Part shown: in pieces, positions 1-8,841 of the stretch
How positions within the stretch are numbered: position 1 is the stretch's first letter
Layout of the letters: each line of letters starts with the position of its first letter
Origin: Obelidium mucronatum
Taxonomy: Eukaryota > Chytridiomycota > Chytridiomycetes > Chytridiales > Chytriomycetaceae
DNA length: 26,825 nucleotides
Assembly (NCBI GenBank): GCA_025765595.1
Contig: JAIVFH010000337.1
Span: 1-26,825, forward strand
Direction of reading: 5' to 3'
Made by a program: the position numbers and the translations under genes
Notes under the pieces: model-generated
What the model saw: the letters and a program-made list of their open reading frames with translations, nothing else
What the model was told of the DNA's origin: nothing
Database searches by the model: none

Positions 1-155
1 GCTAAGATGTGTAATGCAATGGTGACGGAGCTAATGGGCCCAGTCCCAACCGAACAAGAGCGCAGTTGCGAATAATAAATGAAAAAGACTATTTACTTAA
101 TTCGGTATTTTTTGGTTGACAGTCTTCAGATAAGTCAGTACGAGAAACAAGCACA

Positions 156-787
156 TCATGCCGCAATCAAAGCCCGTAACGTTTGCTCCAAGTTTCACTG
201 TTTTCTCGAAGTGTCCTTCTCAGCTGCGTCTTTGAGATTTCCATTTCCTGAACCTTTAAACAACGAATCTAGGTTTCCAGTGTATAGTAGTACACTGTAA
301 CTCACGATAAGGGATACATCCTCTTGACTGATGGTAACCGTTTGTGTCACTTCTCCTGTAAACACATTTTCGAAGATTCAGGCGGCTGTCTCCCTCCCCA
401 CATAACCAATTTTTGACTCTGTTCACCTTGCAGTTTTCGTGTTTCGGACGTCCATTAATTTTGCTCCAACGAATTGCATAGCCTGATGAGGGATGGCAGA
501 AGAGGCAATCAGCAACAGAAAAACAAATCAATCGAAACACATCCAATGAATCAATCAATGATATGCCCAAAACTGCTTTAAAACAGCAACAAAAAGGCAG
601 AAGTTTGCTTTTTACCTTTGTCAGGACATCCGAGTCACCCAAGTCAAGGCCAGCCAACAGTGCAGGATCCACACTCATGCTCTGCATGTCTTTGCTTGCT
701 TGGCCAGCGGTTCCACTCAACTCTTCCTGGTTTTCATCTACTTCCAAATCTTCGTTTGAGTTGGCGTGTTTTCTTATCGTCTGCCAT
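156..787 (-). CDS. HYPK: HYPK-like NatA-associated chaperone (reading frame disrupted)
   Basis: HYPK (huntingtin-interacting protein K) binds the NatA N-acetyltransferase near the ribosome exit tunnel through a C-terminal UBA-like domain. Proposed exons are 787-616, 482-427, about 355 or 327 to 306, and 253-156. The family signature is clear: VTISQEDVSLI followed by EMEISKTQLRRTLRENS and, in another frame, LEQTLRALIAA and a stop, matching the order of the HYPK UBA. Three problems appear. The ATG at 787 reads only MADDKK in frame and then needs a shift near the AAAA run to reach NSNEDLEVDENQ. The VTI segment cannot be joined in frame to the preceding exon unless a 22-nt exon from 327 is used, which omits VTI. 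One base is missing near 194-197 inside the UBA. The gene lies 110 bp downstream of SYO1 on the same strand. It is either a decaying gene or carries assembly indels. Family call is firm, gene model is not. Confidence 0.65.
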
Positions 788-897
788 TTATCGTGTCTTT
801 TGCTTCTTTTTTTTTCTTATTTCATTATTTGATTTGGTTATCCATACTTTATTTTGCGAATGCTTTATTTTTTTGTAAAACTATATAGTAGTCTTTT

Positions 898-3409
898 TCA
901 ATTCTTTCCTGCAGCTTCGCCTTCCTTGTACCGAATAAAGGCACCCAGATTCAACATGGCTTCATCCGCCCGGTCTCGAACCTCACGGAACCGTCTCTTA
1001 TCCAACGCCTTTACCCGCACTTTCAGTTTCGGATACGCGCTCTTCAGCACTTTAAGGAATCCTCCCTGCACAAACACGGGTCTATCGTACTTGAAGGCGG
1101 CATCAGCGTAGACATCGTAGATTGCATTCAACGCCTCGGAAATTACTTGAATTGGGATTTGGTCGTTGTTAATGACAGAGAGAAGGAATGGTCCGATGGT
1201 GGCGTTTGTTTCGGGCGGTGTTTCTGACTTTGCAAGGAGTCCCAATGTGGAAATGCATTTCAGTTGTAAAGTTTCAGTGGCGGAAAGAAGGGTTGTTGTT
1301 GTTGCAATCAAGTTGTTGATTTGGGCAAGTGATGGTGTCTGTACACATATTTGTCAATTTCTCGTTAGTGGTTGACAGCAAGAATGAAAAAACAAAAACT
1401 CACCAAGACAATCTTCTTACTGGCTCCCTTGAATTCATCAACCCCGCGCGCGAGGGCCCAAATAGCAGAAACGGCGGCCTCAATCGTTTCCACGACATTA
1501 ATGGCACCACCGCCAGAAGCCGCAGCTCCATTATTCGCAGCATCAAACAAAAGACCCCAAATCCGCTCTACAACTTTAGTGTTTCCTGCACTATACCACG
1601 GCGTCCCACTCAAACAAGTCAGAATATTCTGCAAACACCCAAACGCACGGATCCGAACAGAATTCAACAGCTCCACAAAGGAATAAAACGGCGACTCTTG
1701 AGTAACAGTTTCAATCCCTGAACCGGTTCCAGCGCCTCCAACGGAAAGAATCAATTCAATCAATCCAAGACGTTCGATAACTGAAACACGGTCCTCTTGA
1801 TCGCGAGAGGCAGAGCCTTCCTGGGCTTCCATTCCAGGGGCACCAGCACCACCGCTTTCAGCAGCCATTTGTGCCGCCAATTCTTCATCTTCCATCATTT
1901 GATCAAACGCGCTCGCGTCATTGCCTTCCTCTCCATCTTCCATCGCATCATCATCGTCACCCCATTCTTCTTCTTCTTCTTCACCACCATTGTCCCCACC
2001 AGCTTTTTCCACATAGTCTTCGCTGTACGCGTTCGCCAAAATCTCGAGACCAACCTGAACGGCGCTCAGGTATGTATTCGCAGCGTCTAGCGCTCGTTCC
2101 CCGGCAGTAGTCAGTTCTGGTGCAGCTGCAGAACCGCCGGCAGCAGTAGAGTTAGCAGCAGCCACAAGACAATTCTGCGAGGCATGCACAACGTCTTTAC
2201 AAATTTGCTGTATCGATTGACTCGTTAGAACATGTGCGGTGGCAGTTGCAACATGTGCAGTTGTCGTGGACGAAAGGTTTGTAAGGATCGCGGTTGCTAG
2301 AATTCGAAAGTGAGTTGTTTTGAAGACAAGATTTTCAACCTTGCTGTTGTTGGGAGAGGGTTCGAAAGCAGGTGGGAGGTATTGGTTTGTGCTGATTTGA
2401 TGGAGTGTTTGGATTCTTGGGGTGAGGGTTGGGTTTGAAATGTATTTTTGGAGGGTTGGGTTTTCTTCAGTGAGAGTTACAAGACATTGAGCTGTTTAAA
2501 CAATGGAGAAGGTTTCAGTGGTGTTGGAAGCCAAAAAAAAAATAATAATAATAATAGTCTCACCACAAGCAATGGCCAAGGAAACCTTATTCGCCGCCCC
2601 TTCAAACTCCACATCAGCGAAATCAATACCAGCAAGCAAAAGCTCTGTGATCCTGATATCCGAGCTGGCCAAATCAAACGCCTCTTTACTACTCCCCACA
2701 TCACAAAGAGCCCATAAAACCGAAACACATTGCTCGAAAAGAGCAAGAGTATTTTTTCGTTCCTCAAAGACTGAAATTTGTTGCTTCTTGAGCTTCTTTG
2801 CATCTCCTCCTCCAACAACAGGGGTAGCGGCAGTCCCTGCTTGAGATTCCAGCTTCACTTGCTCAACAACCGTATACACATTCGTCAATTGATTCAAAAC
2901 AGCAGCCACAGCACCCTTGCGGACTAAATCTAACGCTACGTCCTCTCCCCCGCCAAAAAGGGCAAGATTCGCCAAACATCCAGCCAAATCAACACGAACA
3001 GATAGATCCGGTTCAATCGAGAGTCTTGTGACTAGGATCTGGGTAATATTTCCTTTGAGGAGTTGAATGCGGGAAGATGGATCCAGAACGAGACTGGACA
3101 CAGCGGCAGAGGCCCAGGACCGTTCATCTGCTTTTTCACTTTGAATCTGGCGGGTTTTGATATGGTATTCATAATTATAAAAAAAATGATTTGCACCATA
3201 TATTGGAAAAAAAAAAAGAGCTAAACCTTCTTGAGGATGGGAACAATCTGGTCCTTTAACAGATGATTCAAGTTTGACGAAACTTGTTCTTCTTCTGGTT
3301 CATTCTCATTTGTTTTGTTGTTATTTGTATTTGATGCTGTTGGTGTTGCTGAATAGATTGGATTCGCACGTTTGTGTTGACGAGGCGGTCGATTGTTGTG
3401 TTTTCCCAT
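898..3409 (-). CDS. SYO1: SYO1/HEATR3-type symportin, ribosomal protein import adaptor
   Basis: Syo1 is an ARM/HEAT-repeat adaptor that co-imports uL18 (Rpl5) and uL5 (Rpl11) into the nucleus for 5S RNP assembly. Exons are 3409-3227, 3146-2564, 2491-1404 and 1338-898 (introns 80, 72 and 65 nt), giving 764 aa. The start MGKHNNRPPRQHKR is the short basic N-terminus typical of the family. ERSWASAAVSSLVLDPSSR is the first ARM-like repeat, and a long acidic stretch (EEEEEEWGDDDDAMEDGEEG) sits in the middle where Syo1 has its acidic loop. The C-terminus contains NAIYDVYADAAFKYD, a KALDKRRFREVRDRADEA segment and NLGAFIRYK, closely matching the family end. Start choice: first ATG, just after a short leader shared with the divergent gene. 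Intact and ordinary in length. Confidence 0.9.
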
Positions 3410-3500
3410 TTTTGGAAAAAGACAAAAAAAGAAAGAAATTAAAAAAAAAAAAAAAAAAGAGATTGTTTCATTTATCAACCAACACCTTTCAAAATCAGCA
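3410..3500. promoter_or_regulatory. 91-bp divergent promoter with A18 tract
   Basis: The only DNA between the SYO1 start (minus) and the GT10-like gene start (plus). It holds a run of 18 A (3441-3458) and little else. Poly(dA:dT) tracts commonly exclude nucleosomes at fungal promoters; its role here is inferred from position only. Confidence 0.4.
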
Positions 3501-5321
3501 ATGACGCTCAAAAGAAAGGAAAAGTCGAGCAACAAATGCTCAAGCATCGGAGGCCTGTTTGCCAGAGTCGCCATGCTGTTTGTCGCGGGACTTTTATTTC
3601 AGATTGACAAGAAACTCGCTGTAATCAATAGTACCACTGTCGTGAATACTATAAGCGATTCAGATGCTCCACTTGGTCGTACTGCTGTGCCTCTTCCTCT
3701 TCCTCATCCCAGGAAAAACAGTCTTTTGACAGCTCCACCAAGCAACAAACAACCCGTCTTGATCAGTATCCCCACAGACTTGAATCCTCCCTATAAATCA
3801 ATATTTCAGCACCCATACGCGCTCTTACTGGCCACGCGAAAGTGTGCCGCCACTCCATGTTCATTCATTGTTGCCCGCGACTTGCGGAGGAATATCACAT
3901 TCAGCCAAAATGGAATGGACCATATTTGGATCGAGAATAACAACGAAACCGACGAGAAATCAATGCATTCATTCGCGGATATGGTTTTATCATCATGGAA
4001 TTCCGAAATCGACAATCATGTTGTCGGAAAAAAGAAACGCGCTTTGGCTGTCTCGTATCACAACAACAACATATACCCATCCAACCAACCAATACAATAT
4101 ACTCATGATAACACTAATGATGGATCCAATCCAAATCCGAAAGGGGATCCATCCATGATCTCATACCTTACCGGCCTAAAAACCACATTTCACCCATTAG
4201 AACAAATCGTCAAAACTCTTGCCGCAACAACAACAGCAGCAGCAAATCACCGATTCCCTGAAATCATCCTCCTCCCAATAACCCCTCCTTCAATCCTCAC
4301 TAAACTCAAAACCCAAAAACACCTCCTCCCCACAACTTTCCTCGTTTGGAACAGAATCGACAGCATTTACCCAACTCCACATGACTTTATCTCCACCATC
4401 GCGAAACAGAGTCCACCAATAACAACGGCGAGCTCACTCATGAAACGGAAACAACGACGCAGCCTTGCCATCGTGGACCTGGCTGCGTGTCCTCAGCTGC
4501 ATCCAGGCGCAGTCGATTATATCCACCGACTCTTGTCAAATAACAACAACAATGATGATCATCATAATTCGTGGTCCGTGGACTTTATTGGCACAAAACA
4601 TCCTGGTTCTTGTCTTGCTTCCTCACCACCACCCACCAAAGACAAGTCATTGTCTTCACCACAACACCCATTCCCAAACAGCGTTATCCAGAATGGCCAT
4701 TACGCGCGTACAGCCGCGACATACCCATTCGTGCTATTTTTTTTCGAGCTCATGAGCACCAATATTGGTGGTGATGGGATTCCAGATTTATTCTGGCACG
4801 CGTTGGCTTGGGATACAGTTGTGGTTGTGGTTTCTCGGTTTGATTATACAGAGTATTTCCCGTGTCCTGGTAGTAGTAGCAGCAGTAGTGGTGGTAGTGG
4901 TGGTGGTGGTGGTACTGCCAACGCTGCCAAAAAGAATCCAAACAGCAACAACAACAACAAGAAGTGTGGCGCAGCAGGATACATATGGATTGACCCGACA
5001 AAAACATCACCCGAAGCCCTTCTTGAACGCCTTGAGACGCTGCTTGCCGGTACGGACGACTCGAATGACGTGGTGGTGGAGAGTTGGGATTCCTTGATGA
5101 AGTGGAGGAGGTCTATTTCGCAGAGTGTAAGTGGTGGTGGCGGTGGTGGTATCAGTAGTAGTAGTAGTAGTGTTGGAGGAGGAGGAGATGGTGGTTTCTC
5201 GAAAGAGCAAAGTTTGGGGAAACGGTTTTTAGGTCTGTGGGACAAGAAGGGGATCAAGAGTCTTGTTTGTGCCTTGTGTGATTTTGTTGCTACTGAAAAT
5301 GGTTGGTTGGTCACAAAATAA
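3501..5321 (+). CDS. GT10-like (fucosyltransferase-fold) type II membrane protein
   Basis: Single-exon gene, 606 aa. After a lysine-rich cytosolic start (MTLKRKEKSSNK) there is one hydrophobic segment (about residues 16-35, GLFARVAMLFVAGLLFQI), the layout of a Golgi type II glycosyltransferase. The mid region RRSLAIVDLAACPQLHPGA followed by WSVDFIGTKHPGSC resembles the GT10 segment with a conserved cysteine, strand and G(K)C motif. Further on, TYPFVLFFFELMSTN and GIPDLFWHALAWDTVVVV align in order with the GT10 donor-site pattern (K/Y-F-x-FEN, then a helix and A-G-x-VPVV). The usual Asn of FENS and the EK pair are not visible, so activity is uncertain. Low-complexity Ser/Gly and Asn runs interrupt the C-terminal half. 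The ATG at 3501 is the first in frame. A distant GT10 relative is the best guess; another GT-B fold family is possible. Confidence 0.5.
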   Translation: MTLKRKEKSSNKCSSIGGLFARVAMLFVAGLLFQIDKKLAVINSTTVVNTISDSDAPLGRTAVPLPLPHPRKNSLLTAPPSNKQPVLISIPTDLNPPYKSIFQHPYALLLATRKCAATPCSFIVARDLRRNITFSQNGMDHIWIENNNETDEKSMHSFADMVLSSWNSEIDNHVVGKKKRALAVSYHNNNIYPSNQPIQYTHDNTNDGSNPNPKGDPSMISYLTGLKTTFHPLEQIVKTLAATTTAAANHRFPEIILLPITPPSILTKLKTQKHLLPTTFLVWNRIDSIYPTPHDFISTIAKQSPPITTASSLMKRKQRRSLAIVDLAACPQLHPGAVDYIHRLLSNNNNNDDHHNSWSVDFIGTKHPGSCLASSPPPTKDKSLSSPQHPFPNSVIQNGHYARTAATYPFVLFFFELMSTNIGGDGIPDLFWHALAWDTVVVVVSRFDYTEYFPCPGSSSSSSGGSGGGGGTANAAKKNPNSNNNNKKCGAAGYIWIDPTKTSPEALLERLETLLAGTDDSNDVVVESWDSLMKWRRSISQSVSGGGGGGISSSSSSVGGGGDGGFSKEQSLGKRFLGLWDKKGIKSLVCALCDFVATENGWLVTK

Positions 5322-5322
5322 A
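5317..5322 (+). terminator. AATAAA polyadenylation signal overlapping stop codon
   Basis: The AATAAA hexamer contains the TAA stop of the GT10-like gene. Only 50 bp separate this stop from the stop of the convergent SRAP gene, so the 3' UTRs of the two genes must be very short or overlap. Confidence 0.4.
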
Positions 5323-5371
5323 GACATATTTATGTAACAGGGGTACAAAGGAGTCTCCGTTTTTTAATTTT

Positions 5372-7747
5372 TCAGTCATTTTTCTTTTGGAAAAACATTG
5401 TAATTTTTGAGCCTCCGTTTTGTATAACGGGTGCTTCTTTTGTGGATCGATGTTTCTTTGTCGCTGTTGGTGTTGGTGATGCTGTTGTTGTCGTTGATTT
5501 TTTGGGCATTGGTTTTGCAGCCTTTGACGAGATTGCTGAAGAAGAGATTGATGAATGAGAAGAACTGGAGTCTTTGAATAGTTGAGTAGTGTGTTCCTTT
5601 TCTTGATGATCATTTACTTTGTCAAATTTTCGCTTTAAAGTATCGGTAGCAATACTACTGACAGAAGTAGCAGTAGAAGTACTAGTTGTAACAGATGCGT
5701 TGTATGTTGGTTCAAAGGGAATATTCGAAACCTGCGGTTTCAAAAACTTGAATAAACTGCCACTCTTTTCTCTAGCAGGAACAATACATTCGGCAGTGTT
5801 GTTTGCAATCTATTTTGAAAAAAAAAAAAAGCAAAAAAAAAGAAGTGAATGAGAATGAGAAAACGCATGACTTCAAATCAAAACAAAGAAAAGAATGCCA
5901 AACCTTGTTCACAAACGGATCAACTTCAATCCATTTCAAACCATCCTTCAACGGCTTCAATAAATTCTGAACGTCTTTGAATTTCGTGGATGGATCCAAC
6001 CACTTGTCGATATCTTGTTGAGTTTGTAGAATCACTGGCATCCGATCATGTAACCAAGTGAGTTGAGATCCTTCTGAAGTTGTAGTAATGACTGTGAATG
6101 CATGAGCGGCGGAGGATGTGTACTTTTTTCCGGATGGGTTTGTTGTTGTTGTTGTTGTAGTTGTAGTAGGCTTGGAATTGAGGTGTTTTAGTGATACCAA
6201 AAATGTAGATAAAGATGGATATACGACCTGCGCCGGTAGACGAAGGAAAAAAAACAGGAAGGATACACCGCCTGCGGCGGTAAAAGAAGGAAAAAAAGCA
6301 AGGATACACCACCGAAGGCGGTAGAGAATCAAGAAAGAAGGAAGAAAGACACCGCCTACGGCGGTTGTTTCCGCCTACGGCGATAGAAGAAGGAAAAAAA
6401 GGATGGATACACCGCCTGCGGCGGTAAAAGAAGGAAAAAAAGCAAGGATACACCACCGAAGGCGGTAGAGAATCAAGAAAGAAGGAAGAAAGACACCGCC
6501 TACGGCGGTAGAGAATCAAGAAAGAAGGAAGAAAGACACCGCCTACGGCGGTAGAGAATCTTAGAGAAGGAAGAAAGACACCGCCTGCGGCAGTAGAGAA
6601 TCAAGAAAGAAGGAAGAAAGACACCGCCTACGGCGATAGAGAATCAAGAAAGAAGGAAGAAAGACACCGCCTACGGCGATAGAGAATCAAGAAAGAAGGA
6701 AGAAAGACACCGCCTACGGCGGTAGAGAATCTTAGAGAAGGAAGAAAGACACCGCCTGCGGCGGTAGAAGAAGGAAAAAAACAGGAAGGACACACCGCCT
6801 GCGGCGGTAAAAGAAGGAAAAAAAAGGAAAGATACACCGCTTCGGCGGTGTATCTTTCCTTTTTGCGGTGTAGAATCAAATAAAATAAAGGACACACCGC
6901 CTTCGGCGGTTTCGATTCAAGAAAGAAATGAAGAATATGTACCGCCTGCGGCGGTAGAGAATGCGAAAAAGAAAGAAGGAAGAAAGACACCGCCTACGGC
7001 GGCAGAGAATCAAGAAAGAAAAGAAGGATACACACTGCCTTCGGCAGTAGAATACACCGCCTACGGCGGTAAAACAACACACTGCCTTCGGCAGTAAAAG
7101 ACACCGCCTACGGCGGTAAAACAACACACTGCCTTCGGCAGAAAAGGCAGAAAAGACACCGCCTACGGCGGTAAAACACACTGCCTTCGGCAGTAAAACA
7201 GCGGTGACCATCTCACCTCTTGATACAAACAAGCATAAAAAAGAAATCCAGGAAAAGGAGTAGCAAAACTACTTGTAGTAGCAGTAGTAGTTGAAACATC
7301 ATCAGAACGATCCTTCTTCAAAACCAGATTCCTCTCGCAAACAAAAAAAGGAACGGAATTCGTAGTAGAACGGTTTGGTTTCTCAAGCCATTCAAAGAAT
7401 CCTTGAGAAACAACAACAGCACGATGAGAATTTTTTAAGGAATTCCAAGTAGTTGAAGCGGAAGAAATGAGAGTATCGTCACGGGCATTGATTGAGAGTG
7501 TAGGATTGAGAGAGTGTGTGTTTGTTTTGATGCCCCATTGCATGAGCGAGAGGGTTCTAGAAGGAGTTGAAGATGAAGAAGTTGAAGATGATGAAGTCCT
7601 CCTGGTTATCACTGGCTGCAGTCTCATTGGACCGCTGTTGTAGGATGGCTTGTAGTAGGATGACGGCGGGTTGTTTGACCAGACCGTTGTCTGTGCCGCC
7701 GCTTCGACTTGTTCCTGGCTGGCAAACAGCACAGTCCGTCCACACAT
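5372..7747 (-). CDS. SRAP-domain protein (HMCES/YMR114C type), abasic-site shield
   Basis: SRAP proteins crosslink through Cys2 to abasic sites in single-stranded DNA during replication. Exons are 7747-7217, 6227-5904 and 5809-5372, 430 aa. Key residues are present in order: Met-Cys2-Gly-Arg at the start, LMQWGI (69-73), INAR with Asn87, GFFEW with Glu119, and LHDRMPVIL with the catalytic His about 237. Exon 3 adds a Ser/Thr-rich tail with two PIP-box-like segments, KSGSLFKFLKP and a terminal GGSKITMFFQKK, which would suit PCNA binding (HMCES also ends with a PIP box). A Thr-rich insert (TTTTTTTTT) precedes the second half of the domain. Intron 1 is 989 nt and made almost wholly of GC-rich hairpin repeats; intron 2 is 94 nt. 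FHIT lies 59 bp upstream on the same strand. Confidence 0.88.
6226..7205. repeat. Hairpin array 1: about 25 copies of a 15-bp GC palindrome inside an intron
   Basis: Core unit on the plus strand is ACCGCC-TAC-GGCGGT, with TGC or TTC as alternative loops. Starts are at 6267, 6308, 6351, 6371, 6411, 6452, 6495, 6538, 6580, 6623, 6666, 6709, 6751, 6794, 6836, 6896, 6941, 6989, 7034, 7056, 7081, 7103, 7128, 7158 and 7180, with degenerate edges near 6226 and 7201. Spacing is a steady 40-43 bp up to 6836, then shortens to 22-25 bp after 7034, where ACTGCC-TTC-GGCAGT copies alternate with the standard form. Spacers are purine-rich on the plus strand (AGAGAATCAAGAAAGAAGG type), hence a pyrimidine tract in the SRAP transcript. 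The array fills SRAP intron 1 almost exactly; the 3' splice site GCGCAG at 6228 looks like a decayed repeat arm. Confidence 0.9.
6821..6864. repeat. Perfect 20-bp stem with TTCG loop inside array 1
   Basis: Arms 6821-6840 and 6845-6864 are exact reverse complements and enclose the loop TTCG closed by a C-G pair, the DNA form of the very stable cUUCGg tetraloop. It extends one array copy outward by copying the A-rich spacer in inverted form. On the SRAP-sense strand the loop reads CGAA, so the UUCG form would exist only in a plus-strand transcript. Confidence 0.85.
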
Positions 7748-7806
7748 TTTTTAATTTATTTTAATTTTAATTTACTTTTCATTTCTTTTAATCACATGAT
7801 TCACAA

Positions 7807-8313
7807 TCACAAGTCGTCCCAGATGGAAGCGCCTCCTTCGTCGATTGAAATCTGCGCAAAGAACGGCCGCAGCCGCGCCGCTTCTTCGGCCATCTCCAGC
7901 GGCGTCCGCGGTTTGCGCTCGGCGTCTGCGTCGACGAACATCGCGCGCTCAGCGGCGTCGACGGCGGCGTAGACGTGGTCGTTGAGCGGCCAGTCGCGCG
8001 CGCGCCGCGGCAGCAGATGCCAGTGCACGTGCGCGACGCTCTGCCCGGCCGCTGCGCCGTCCTGCAGCGTCAGCGTCAGCGCTGCGCCGCCAAACTCGCG
8101 CTCGACCACGCCGCCAACACGCTGCGCCGCGAGCGCAAGGTCGCTCGCCTCCGCCGCCGTCAGCTCGCTGTAGCGCGCGACGACCCGCCGCGGGATGAGC
8201 AGCACGTGGCCCGGCGTCACTGGCTTCAGATTGACGAGGCCGAACGTGGTGCGCGTGCTGTAGAAGATTTCATTCGCTGTGATTGTGTGCGGCCCAAACT
8301 TGAACTGCTGCAT
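7807..8313 (-). CDS. FHIT-type diadenosine polyphosphate hydrolase
   Basis: HIT-family Fhit/Aph1/Hnt2 enzymes cleave Ap3A/Ap4A to AMP plus ADP or ATP. The 168-aa intronless product contains KFGPHTITANEIFYST at the N-terminus, LVNLKPVTPGHVLLIPRR in the middle and the catalytic triad QSVAHVHWHLLPR (His95, His97, His99), with His97 the expected nucleophile. QDGAAAG before the triad matches the Fhit QDGxEAG segment. Length is near the usual 150-180 aa. Base composition is striking: most of the gene body is strongly GC-rich, with G or C at most third positions, while all neighbours are AT-rich. The gene lies 59 bp upstream of SRAP on the same strand. The C-terminal extension ending in EGGASIWDDL is not family-typical. 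Confidence 0.92.
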   Translation of the reverse strand: MQQFKFGPHTITANEIFYSTRTTFGLVNLKPVTPGHVLLIPRRVVARYSELTAAEASDLALAAQRVGGVVEREFGGAALTLTLQDGAAAGQSVAHVHWHLLPRRARDWPLNDHVYAAVDAAERAMFVDADAERKPRTPLEMAEEAARLRPFFAQISIDEGGASIWDDL

Positions 8314-8404
8314 CTCTCTTTTTGGTTTTTGTTGTTTTTTTATTACTTTTTTATTTATTTATTTATTATTGTTACTATGTAAAAAGTAAATGATTCAAAG
8401 AGAT

Positions 8405-8628
8405 TTAAAGATACAGCGTAGAAGCACTCAATGGTGTCGTGATAAAGAAACTGGGTGCTTGCGACTTGATGCTGTCGCTTGATGTCTTGATGGATGATGC
8501 AGTAGTAGTAGTAGTAGAACTAGAAGGTACTTTTGACTGCACTTGCGCATTCAGCTTCTTGGCAATCTGGATGTTGAGCAATGGGTCACTCAATGACTCA
8601 ATCTATCGACATTGTTGAATCCTGGCAT
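8405..8628 (-). CDS. Small unidentified gene, frame broken by one base
   Basis: A TATA-like box (TATATAAAA, minus strand, 8696-8688) stands 60 nt upstream of ATG 8628. From this ATG the frame reads MPGFNNVD and stops after four more codons. A one-base shift near GATAG (about 8603) opens a frame reading IESLSDPLLNIQIAKKLNAQ, then a Ser/Thr-rich tail ending in PLSASTLYL at 8405. Read this way the product is about 75 aa with a short amphipathic helix (IQIAKKLNAQVQ). Alternatively, GATAG is a splice acceptor and the true start lies in an upstream exon I cannot identify. I do not recognise a family. It sits 91 bp upstream of FHIT on the same strand. Confidence 0.35.
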
Positions 8629-8687
8629 TCTTGCTTCTCTTTTCTTTTTTCTTTTTTTTTTTTTTTACTTTGGGGTGATACGGCGAG

Positions 8688-8696
8688 TTTTATATA
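8688..8696 (-). promoter_or_regulatory. TATA-like box for the small gene ending at 8405
   Basis: TATATAAAA on the minus strand, 60 nt upstream of the first ATG of the small gene. The rest of 8629-8841 is long T runs (for example 8768-8783) with no coding sign. Confidence 0.45.
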
Positions 8697-8841
8697 CTTT
8701 TTAACATTTTTCATGGAACCCTCATTTTTTTTTGTTTAATTTTCGCCCAGTTTTTTTCTTTCTTTTTTTTTTTTTTTTTTTTTTATCGTTTCAACCATGT
8801 TTCGTCAAACTGACAAATCCTAAAACCCTTCTTTTTTTTTT

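Noticed and set aside
3441..3458. Retrotransposon poly-A tail
   Set aside because: A18 lies in a 91-bp divergent promoter with no target-site duplication or element body beside it.
6628..7232. Long open frames through array 1 (reading PPQAV, YRRRRC or TAVGG repeats)
   Set aside because: They exist because the 40-43 bp units seldom contain stops; all three frames give repeats of the hairpin, and the region is the SRAP intron.
7975..8382. Plus-strand ORFs opposite FHIT
   Set aside because: Antisense shadow of a GC-rich gene; no family motif, whereas the minus strand codes a full HIT protein.
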